A DNA stretch of 64,000 bases. Source: Luidia sarsii (lineage: Eukaryota > Echinodermata > Asteroidea > Paxillosida > Luidiidae). Made by a program: the position numbers and the translations under genes. Positions 56,210 through 64,000 of this stretch are shown piece by piece. The stretch spans positions 1,908,494-1,972,493 of the forward strand of contig OX465111.1 in the NCBI GenBank assembly GCA_949987565.1, read 5' to 3'. Under the pieces are notes generated by a model. It made no database searches and was not told where the DNA came from. It saw only the letters and a list, made by a program, of their open reading frames with translations. Position 1 is the stretch's first letter. The number at the start of each line of letters is the position of its first letter.

Positions 56210-56439
56210 CCAGTGGTGCATTCTCACCGGAATTGAAATCTTTGCATATGAGAAGGGTACCATGCAGTGATAGGGGCCTTTGCAGTGTGTGCTTCAAGCA
56301 TCTGAGTTGCCAGTGTCAGTATTGGGACCCACGGGCCAGTTTATCTGCAGCACATTTTCCTTTCGGCACCAAAATGTATTGTGCCTAATTGCGTACAACA
56401 TTACTTTGGTGAATCGTAGGTGGCTAGGTTCTATGGCTC

Positions 56440-56892
56440 TTAACCACTTCGCAATGGGCCACTTCTCAGTGCCAATGACCACCTCACGGGATATGAACGG
56501 GAGACCTCTGGTTTTGCTTACAAGCGCTCTTACCATCTGACCTATCCAGACCTTAGATGGTGACCTTCCCAAAAGATTTCTTCGCCTTTTTTTTTCAATT
56601 TGTTCAAAAGTTTCCAGTCAGTTTTGTTAAACCATAAGGAGCAATAGATACCAATGAAATAAATCAGTAATACTACACTATGTGTACTACACTGCAGCAT
56701 GTGTACAAGCGAGTAAAAACTTGAACATTCAGACATCTGTGTGGCTTTTGTTATGCTACATATTGTTTTGTGGTAGGCAGAAAAGAGTCTTGGTTTAAAA
56801 CTTGGACAGAAGTGGTGCCTGGATTCGGAGGGCCCGGCACATAGCAACACCAGCGATGCTCCCATTTCTGAGGTCCTGATGCGAAGTGATTG
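56440..56892. mobile_element. Degenerate TTAA-MITE with nested SINE
   Basis: Left end TTAACCACTTCGC matches the 4332 element; the right end 'gaggtcctgatgcgaagtgatt' is its mutated complement. The interior 'aataaatcagtaatac...gcttttgt' is shared. A minus-strand SINE (about 56480-56640, 'gggagacctctgg...catctgacctatcc') is inserted within it, so the MITE is older than that SINE. Confidence 0.72.
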
Positions 56893-57294
56893 AGAAATGA
56901 ATGCATTCCAATGGCAGTGGACTGCTTGTGGTCCACCGCTGAAATGATCTTTACAAATCTTGGGGATGTCAGAGTTCCTTAGGGTTTGCATCCTAGCAGT
57001 GCCTGTCTGCCTTTCAGGAAGGTCCTGCCTGGGCTGGAACATCGATGCCCTCTGACCTTTAACCATTTGGTTACAGGGAGAAATGTGTAAAATATCTTGC
57101 AAACTAGCCTCCTGACTAAAATGACTTAAAATGCAACTCGAGTTGAGGGCCTGACCGTGCGATCTGAGCCGGACCTTTCTCAAAGGCAGAGTGACAAGGA
57201 CATGAGCTATGATATCTTGCAAAGAATAGATCCACGTGTCTGAAGTATGATACATGTATCTAGTTATTATGGGAAGATTTTTGTATGGGGTAAG

Positions 57295-57480
57295 GTTGAT
57301 GGTGGAATACTTCTGACTGGCGCCCCCACCTCGGCAATGACTCGTTGAGTATTTGGGAGGCCACCATCTAATGGCTGGATAGCTCAGATGGTCAAATCCT
57401 GGTCCAGTTAAAGTTTTCTTTGCCATTTTTGTTAAATTTGTTCTGATGGTCCCAGCCAGTCTGTCATGTATTTGTTTGAC
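57295..57480 (+). mobile_element. tRNA-derived SINE fragment
   Basis: Contains 'ttctgactggcgcccccac', 'ggctggatagctcagatgg' and tail 'agttaaagttttctttgcc', but the middle of the tRNA-like part, including the B-box, is deleted. Confidence 0.7.
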
Positions 57481-57508
57481 GAAGATTTTTATTGAAAGAT
57501 GATCATTT

Positions 57509-57735
57509 GTGACCCGGCACAACGACATGAGGAATATCCCACCAAAACACTTTTTGAGTAAACAACGCCTGAAGTTAAAGTATCTTCACAATTCGATTAC
57601 AAATCATTTTTGTTTTTGTATTTCGGAAATTTTAAGTATTAGAGGATATTATATTTTGATATTATTTGAAAGCTAATTTCACATCATTAGAAAATCTCAA
57701 TTGGGGTTATTCCTCATTATGTTGTGCCGGGTCAC
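57509..57735. mobile_element. 227-bp MITE with ~30-bp inverted repeats
   Basis: Starts GTGACCCGGCACAACGACAT and ends with the reverse complement of GTGACCCGGCACAACATAAT, followed on both arms by 'gaggaata'. ATTT flanks both ends. Noncoding. Confidence 0.82.
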
Positions 57736-59340
57736 ATTTGTATAATCTACGACTTATGTACCAATGCCTATGGACATGAACTCAGTGGAATAGAAACGAG
57801 AAAATAATTATGATAATATATTCTTTAAGAAAGGACTGACTCTATGGACGTGTGCATTTTGTGATATGTAATCAGAGGCAAACTCGTTTTAGAAAGCCAT
57901 TTAGTAAAACTCGTAGAACAGTAGAACGTTGCTGTAATGTTTGACAGGGGACACTCCAGTGCTTGGTACGGCCAACCGTTTGGTATAACCAATTACGGGT
58001 CAGCACAGTGCAAGATCTACGGTGGTTTGATAATCTGCACTTTGATCAGCACGTCTTAAAGACCACCTTCCTTAAAGAGTAACTCTTGCATTTTCCTCAA
58101 TACTGCACTGCTGTGTCACCGTACTATAGCAATACCTAATGATTTACATATTTAAGTACAGCAATGTATTGTCTTATAGCATTGCAGCACCACGCCATCG
58201 CATTATTTCCGCCTACGTCATCATCATATAGCCGCATCATAGCGTTATATCGCCGTATTGTGGCATTATTTTCCTATACCGCGGAGTCAATATTGTCTTT
58301 CCAATTGCTTTTAAACACCGCAAGATAAGTGCAGAGTAATGTGGCATAACTGAGCCACCGTAGAAATCTGTCCCCACCCCTCCCCTACAGGAACCACCGC
58401 TGGTATTCGGCACCCGAGAGTTCTAGTTATTCCCGTGTTCATTGTTGCAACGTTCTACTGCAGACAAATCCGACGAGGCCTGCATAGGAGATGACTTGGC
58501 TGGGGGCCACTCCTGGTGGTACGGTTCTAAAGGTGTTAAGTGGCCCCAGCTATGACTGGCCTTTCGAGGCGTCGTTGGATTATTCAACAATCTTGAATAG
58601 TCATACCGTGCTGCATGTACACTATTTACCAGTGCTCAATTAGTTAAACGCCCTCGAATTTGAGAGAAACGAATTGTTTAACTTTCATGAAATACTCCAC
58701 ACTCGCTCTCATAATCAGAGTGTACTCTGCAGTATTAAGTGAGTGCACCAACTAATTAAAAACTACAACTTTTAAGACATGTACAACAAATATTAATCAT
58801 AAATGAAACCAAGTTTTATTTTATTAATAACAAAGTGCGCCAAGAAGATGTTTAGAAAGAGTTATAAAAGCAAAATTCAAGCTTTAGAACAAAACAAAAA
58901 CAAATCTAGCATGATGTCGACGTTAATGGCTTGAAGGAAGCTTACTGCTGATCAAAATTATCCCAAGATTGCGATTTTTCTTTTCAATTTGCCCAACGGC
59001 GTAATTGACGAGTTAGAAGAAATAAATTGTATTTAGGAAAAAATAATTGTAAACAACTGTGTGTTCCTGCCCCACAATCCATTCCCATATGTTGTTGTCT
59101 AAAAGAAAATGTGTTCATGAATTGTGAGCTTGAGTTGATCGTACCAGAAGAGAAGTACTAAGACACTTTGTAAATAAGATCATATATTTCTGGACAACTT
59201 GATAATTTTGGTATTTAATTGGTACTTTGATATAGACCTCGACGATTTTCTTTCTTTTATAAACATGGGCGGCAATTGAGATATTTTTTATGATTATTTT
59301 TTAAATAAACCGCACAGTTATGAGAAATCTTTGAATAAAA

Positions 59341-60290
59341 ACAAGACTGACTGACTGTACTTTGGAGAACGGCTTGGTATAATCAATTTTTTTCAAATTC
59401 TGATTATGAAGTCATTTGTTCCGTTCCATTTTAGTGTTTACTTAGTGTGAGGTGTCCACTGCCGTGAGCAGTTTTGCGCAAGCGCAGAACAACGCGCGCA
59501 TGTTCTGTTTGGCCTCTGCGCGCATGCTCAGTTTAGCCTCTGCGCGTGCAGCGCTTACAAAAGACAGCTCGCTTAGTTGTTAGAACGGTTAAAAACCAGT
59601 TTTCATTTACCCGCCAAACGTAGGCAGCGACTCTTTGCAAAGGTTTATATGAAATAAGATGATTATAAAGGAACCCCTTTTTCTAATGATGTTCTTGAAC
59701 GTTCATTGCTATTGATTTATATATATATATTTAATTTTATATATATTATGCATTTTAAATCTTCTAATGGGCTTTCAATTAATAATTATTTGGAACTCAA
59801 TTGCAAAGAGATCACATGGAGATTTCTTCCATCTTGTAATTTTTCAGTCGGAAGAACAATCCTGTAAGCTTTTTTTGTGCAAATTATAACACCAATAACA
59901 ATAACTTATGAGATATACTGAATAGAGATTCCCCTTGTATGTTTCATTTTGAAGTCTCGGGGTGTCTTTATCTCACAGGTTTGCACATTGGCAATAGAGG
60001 AGGGGTTTTGGTCGAAGAATGACCTTTTGCAAAAGAAGGAAAACTTTCACTTTTAAATCGTCCATTTCAAATCCTCTCCTTGAGGTCCTGTTCGGGAGCA
60101 TGTTTCTCCAACTTCTAAAAATCTTCTGGATTCTCTCTAAAAAAAAAAACAGTGTCCATTCTCTAAACATTCTCAATCTCTTTTTGTTTTGCTTACGGGC
60201 GTCGTTTCTCCCATAAGAGTATCAGCGACGCGTTTACTGTCTCGATAACATTTTCCCTTCCCCCTTGATTCATCACGCTGCAAAGCCTTT
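59341..60290. other. Intergenic region with CpG patch
   Basis: 59470-59580 is a CpG/GCGC-rich patch. 59640-60180 is AT-rich without recognised genes, including a poly-A run near 60140. Confidence 0.45.
59475..59556. promoter_or_regulatory. Cluster of NRF1-like GCGC motifs (distal)
   Basis: TGCGCAAGCGCA (59475-59486), CGCGCGCATGTT, TGCGCGCATGCTC and TGCGCGTGCAGCGC are near-consensus for NRF1 (YGCGCAYGCGCR). A 'cctctgcgcg' unit with 'catgttc/catgctc' is locally duplicated. Confidence 0.5.
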
Positions 60291-60291
60291 G

Positions 60292-60368
60292 TGCGCATGC
60301 GTTCATTGCAGTCGTGACGTCGTAGTATGTGCTCCGACTGTGACCCCGCCTTGCGCGTGCGCATTCGG
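60292..60368 (+). promoter_or_regulatory. Core promoter candidate of the downstream gene
   Basis: TGCGCATGCGT (60292-60302) and TTGCGCGTGCGCA (60351-60363) are strong NRF1-type sites. TGACGTCG (60315-60322) is CRE-like. They lead into CGGATGGCGG, which resembles a YY1 site around an ATG. The arrangement is typical of TATA-less housekeeping, often nuclear-encoded mitochondrial, genes. Confidence 0.5.
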
Positions 60369-60459
60369 ATGGCGGTCGGGTCGTACGCTGGTTGTCCTCG
60401 GGTCATATGGTGTACGGCCGCCTTACGGCGACTTTCAAGATCTTCAAATTATTTTCAAG
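60369..60459 (+). CDS. Candidate first exon (a) of an unrecognised downstream gene
   Basis: ATG at 60369 reads MAVGSYAGCPRVIWCTAALR then RLSRSSNYFQ and ends at donor CAAG|gtagct in phase 1. The peptide is Arg/Ser/Ala-rich without acidic residues, like a mitochondrial presequence (inference). It could instead be 5' UTR. Confidence 0.35.
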
Positions 60460-60949
60460 GTAGCTGCTCAATGAAACCAATAGAATAACAAATGACGATA
60501 TACATTTACTGTACATATTAAGTCATTTAGCACATTCTTTCCCTTGCTCTACTGTTATATTTTCGTCTGGTATGCGAATTTGCGTGTGTATGCACATGGT
60601 GCCTTTCGTGGGAAGTATTATTATTGATGTTTAGATTCCAGACCACCCAGGTGCGTATTGACATTTCTTTCAAGCTTTCCGATGATCGCACGTGACCACT
60701 TACGACACCACCGCGCGAGACCTTAAAAATGTCCCAAAAATATGCAAATTTTAATTCAAAGTTTAATTTTTGTTTTCTCTAATGTAGTGATGTTTGAAAT
60801 AGTTGACTTTTCATTTACATATTTAATCGAAGTTGTGAGTTGAGCTCTGAGAAGTAATTAAAAAAAAATGAGCATACCACGTGGGTACTGTCCATTGTGC
60901 AGTTGGCGTATGTTGCGGTCCAGTCGTCCGCCATGATGTATTTTCCGAA

Positions 60950-61013
60950 ATGGTCGTCTCGAGAATTTCTCGTCTGCTCACCCTGGGAGCTTGTGAGAAG
61001 CCATTTGACCAAG
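60950..61013 (+). CDS. Candidate first exon (b) of an unrecognised downstream gene
   Basis: ATG at 60950 reads MVVSRISRLLTLGACEKPFD-Q and ends at the strong donor CAAG|gtaagt in phase 1. Exons (a) and (b) end in the same phase, so they could be alternative first exons or leader plus coding. I do not recognise the protein. Confidence 0.42.
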
Positions 61014-61379
61014 GTAAGTTTGTTGTATTGATTTCTTCTACAACTAGTCTTACTTTGGGGAAGGATATAGGGGAAATAAGCCGACATTAGCTGTACATTG
61101 TGTCATTGTAGTATTTTGTACCTGACACGACGAATGTTTTTTTTTCAACTTTCACTTTGTCGCCATCTTGAATTTAATTTGTCCCAGTCTATCTTCATCT
61201 CTTACAGTTACAACTAAACTACAAATTAATTACAACTAGTTACATAAGCGTTGCCTCGGAACAATTAGCGATGTAAAGGAATAGTCTACGTCGGTCATAA
61301 TGCTTTGACTTTCTGCTTTTTGAGGTGAAATGAACATCTATTTTGATATCCCAATTTAAAACTAATTCTACATCATCAT
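61014..61379. other. Intron of the downstream gene, unique
   Basis: AT-rich unique sequence, nothing recognised. Confidence 0.4.
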
Positions 61380-61423
61380 GGTTTGATAAACAGTCCCATT
61401 TTTACCGTTTTTTAAAAGCCCAA

Positions 61424-61473
61424 CAACTTCTAAGAAATTACCAGAAGAGCATCAGCATGTGCAGTATATTGTG
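61424..61473 (+). pseudogene. Decayed copy of the 51-nt exon
   Basis: Aligns to 63045-63095 with one base deleted (50 nt) and with the acceptor AG lost ('gcccaacaac' instead of 'attgcag'), while the donor gtaagc remains. The sequence on both sides is also homologous to the other copies, so this is a segment duplication in which the exon has lost function. Confidence 0.55.
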
Positions 61474-63044
61474 GTAAGCTTAGGCTCTCAATTACTTGAG
61501 TTGAGAAGGAGAAATGTAATAACTAATAATGAGAAATATGTGCATGTGCATTTTTTTTTAAATTAAAAATTGAGTAGCATTCAAATCAAAGGGGTAGAGT
61601 TTGTTTTATTGGCATGTATTTTGCCCACTAAAAATTGTGTATCCTCCCATTGCAGTATTCTTATTTCACAAATTATGTTTTTATCCGGATTTATTTTCAA
61701 TTTAGGAAACATCAATTGTTTTCCTCATGCATGTACTTGCATTGTTTCCCTGCAGATTATTTACCAAAGGCCTACATCCTTTGACTTTGAGGAATAGGTT
61801 TGAGGAATATTTTTCTGAATTACTAATGAACTGAATGACTAATTATGTTGCTCCAAACATTCTATGTTCCAGATATATTGTAATTCTTTGCATTGCCTGT
61901 GATTATGTTTACACATTTATCATCTGGTTCTGGAATTTCTTCCCATGTTTTTCATACAAAAGTTTGATTTTCTTAAAACCCTATAACTACGCACCACTTG
62001 TTTCTAGCACATGACCTGAATCCTGCACAATCCTACAATCCTTCAGTTAAAAGCCCCAAACCTGACAGTCCAACAGTGTCTCCCTGGACCATTGGTACCT
62101 ACTCCTGTTTGTGATAATGTATATTTTTACTACCAAGTGCCCTCCATCACATTGGGCCTTGTAACCTGGATCCTACATTTTTCTCAAATGACAAAAAACT
62201 CCACATGCCCTCAATCCTAGAGAATCATCCTCCATCTCATTGAACCTTGTAACCTGTATCCTGCATTTTCCTACAGTGACAACAAAATTCCACAAGCCTT
62301 CAATCCTGCAAATTCCCACAATGCAGCAACTACCAATATCCTCAATCCTACACATTCCGACACTAGGACAATACGATTATGTAGGATTTTGGGAAGTTAT
62401 GTTGACTCTTCCTTGTGTGTCAATACAAAAGGTGCATTTTGTTGCTTACAAAATGAATGCATAATCAACGTTGTTCCTGTGTTCGCTGCGACTGCATGGA
62501 TGTTTTCTTTGCCTTTTCATATGTCCTATATAATCATGTCATTGATTGATTTTTTTATTGATTTCTTGCAGCACGACACTTTTATAATCCAATTACTGTA
62601 TACTTTTCCGCTTGATAATTGTTTAACTCATCTGTGGATTATTACGTTAGTGATAACCCTAGGTTATTACATTACCCTCCCATTATGCCATTCTTGGGAC
62701 AAGGACTTTTCCTCATTCTTTGACCCCTCTATTTCTTCCCCTCTCCCTCCTCCACTTTCTCCACCTCCCCCTCCAGCCCCCCTCCCTGTCCTCCCTCCTC
62801 CCTCCTGTTCATCATGTGTTGTAATAATGTGCCACTATGGTCTGCAACAGATCATAGCACACAGTTTGATAGAACTCTGCCCTATGCTGTGTATGCTGCA
62901 CCTGTCATTTCATTAGATTCAAATAAATTGGATAACCTGCCCTTGTCAAATGTTCCTATGGATTTCTTATATTCTAAGTGAACAGTTTAGCAGTGGTAAA
63001 CCAGTTTGATAAATTCCCATTTTTTGGTACTTTTGAAATTGCAG
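61474..63044. other. Intron sequence between exon copies
   Basis: 61620-61770 is homologous to 63230-63360 (shared 'attgtgtatcct', 'ttgtttccc...cag'). 62020-62365 has a local tandem repeat of about 80 bp ('ccttgtaacctg.atcct', 'ccctcaatcct'). 62730-62815 is a pyrimidine tract. Confidence 0.6.
62140..62365. repeat. Local tandem repeat, ~80-bp unit
   Basis: Two copies share 'ctccatc.cattg..ccttgtaacctg' (62149 and 62231) and 'caatcctg/caatccta'. Shorter 'caatcctacacattcc' echoes continue to 62365. Confidence 0.7.
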
Positions 63045-63095
63045 TGACTTCTGAGAAACTTCCGGAAAGAGCATTAGCAGTTGCTGTACACACTG
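63045..63095 (+). CDS. Candidate 51-nt exon of the downstream gene (copy B)
   Basis: Acceptor 'ttgaaattgcag', donor CACTG|gtaagt. In phase 1 it completes the codon left by either candidate first exon and reads (V)TSEKLPERALAVAVHT. It is 51 nt, so symmetric. About 70% identical to copy C, with clean splice sites on both copies. Confidence 0.42.
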
Positions 63096-63536
63096 GTAAG
63101 TCAAAGCCCTGCTTTTGCTTGAGTTGAATGAAAAGAGTTTACGATAATGAACGTTTGCCCAAAATGAGTAATTGATATCAACATATGGTAGAATTTCTCG
63201 TATTTCATGGCGAGTATCTTACCCTCTGACAATTGTGTATCCTTCCTGTGCAATATTTATTTTACAGGAAATTTCATGTTTTCATCATATTTTTATCTGA
63301 TCAGTTTTATCTGATCTTCATTTTATTACAAATTTACTTGCCTTGTTTCCCCTCAGATTCTCTTCATTTGGGTTTAAACATTCTTTTATATTCATTTTAA
63401 AATAGTTCTGTATACAATTCACATTGTTTTCTGTGTGTTTGATTATTAATTGAAACAATTTATTTTCATCAGAATGTGTACTTCTATCTTTTGTTTTCTT
63501 TAAAGATAAATTGTGATTAAAACCTACACAGCCCTT

Positions 63537-63700
63537 CCCATCCTTCTCCCCTCCCCTTCTACCTCTCTTCTTCTCTGTGTTCTTCCTCCTCCCCTTTCTT
63601 TTTCTCCACCCCTTCCTTCCCCTTCTTTTCCTCTGGCTTTCTCCTTTTCTTCCTCCTTCCCCTCCTCTTTCTCTCCATAATTCCTCTCAACTGCCTTTCT
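63537..63700. repeat. Pyrimidine tract in the duplicated unit
   Basis: C/T-rich tract about 110 bp upstream of copy C, paralleling the tract at 62730-62815 upstream of copy B. Confidence 0.7.
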
Positions 63701-63810
63701 GCCATTTCATCAAATCTAAAATCCATTTATTTTTTTCCTGTTATTCTTAACCCTAACAGTGTTTGCCCATTACACTCTACAGCTCCAATACTGTCTACTG
63801 TAAATTGCAG

Positions 63811-63861
63811 TGATGTCTGAGGAACTTCCAGGAAGATCATCAGCATATGTAGCATACATTT
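63811..63861 (+). CDS. Candidate 51-nt exon of the downstream gene (copy C)
   Basis: Acceptor 'ctgtaaattgcag', donor CATTT|gtaagt. 51 nt, phase 1 in and out: (V)MSEELPGRSSAYVAYI. The gene continues beyond the window. Copies B and C could be used together or as mutually exclusive exons. Confidence 0.42.
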
Positions 63862-64000
63862 GTAAGTTAAAGCATTCAATTTCTTGCGTTTGGATGGAAA
63901 GAGTTAAGTTATTGTGTGTTAATGTTCTCACGTTGAATGTCATTCACATTAACCTATGATAAATTTTGTCTACAATTTCTTGCGAAGTATCTTTTCCTCA

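Larger units (their letters stand above)
56210..59340 (+). other. Probable FKBP15 3' UTR and flank with nested elements
   Basis: 56440-57480 holds a degenerate TTAA-MITE, SINE copies and fragments of the 'gggcctgacg' repeat. 57509-57735 is an inverted-repeat MITE. From 57740 the sequence is unique and AT-rich, ending with AATAAA at 59304-59309 and 59334-59339. Whether transcription reaches that far is inference. Confidence 0.45.

Noticed and set aside
60173..60406. Minus-strand 77-codon Arg-rich frame in the CpG patch
   Set aside because: It overlaps NRF1-type motifs and the candidate promoter; no start context, splice sites or recognisable homology.
1..64000. CRISPR array, bacterial operons or prophage
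   Set aside because: The window is clearly animal DNA with spliced genes; tandem repeats lack the uniform repeat-spacer pattern.

Overview
This is a eukaryotic, animal window. It has many short exons with clean GT-AG borders, long repeat-filled introns, tRNA-derived SINEs, foldback MITEs and minisatellites. One gene fills the middle: the orthologue of vertebrate FKBP15 (WAFL/FKBP133), on the plus strand from 11553 to a stop codon at 56207-56209. The divergence from the vertebrate protein, the GC-rich third codon positions and the repeat types suggest a marine invertebrate deuterostome (amphioxus, echinoderm or hemichordate). The species cannot be fixed from sequence alone.

Layout. 1-11552: repeats only (a TGTACA-rich low-complexity region, a TTAA-flanked MITE, a 15-copy ~89-bp minisatellite, a SINE); I could not find FKBP15 exon 1 here. 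11553-18313: exons for the N-terminal WH1-like domain and the FKBP prolyl-isomerase domain. 19072-27499: low-complexity linker, including three apparently alternative 3'-terminal exons. 28140-30755: Gln/Ala-rich segment. 35975-36124: a CpG-dense candidate internal promoter and first exon. 37928-49766: long coiled coil, with two optional in-frame insert exons. 52899-56209: acidic, Pro-rich and EEVAPVT-repeat tail ending in acidic LF-type motifs. Joining the core exons from 11553 gives one frame of 1441 codons plus stop, without exon 1 or the optional inserts. All exon phases agree.

Downstream, 56210-59340 is probably the FKBP15 3' UTR, interrupted by SINE and MITE copies. From 59470 to 61013 lies a CpG/NRF1-motif-rich promoter with two candidate first exons of a second plus-strand gene that I do not recognise. 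Both candidates end in phase 1. Downstream are diverged tandem copies of a 51-nt phase-1 exon (63045-63095 and 63811-63861) and a decayed copy at 61424-61473.

The most interesting signal is that FKBP15 looks able to produce two half-proteins. The tandem terminal exons (19623, 22088, 22890), which use the same splice phase as the productive exon at 25373, would give a short WH1-FKBP protein. The CpG-rich ATG exon at 35975, in phase with the coiled-coil exon, would give a protein lacking WH1 and FKBP. Both are predictions from sequence and need transcript evidence.
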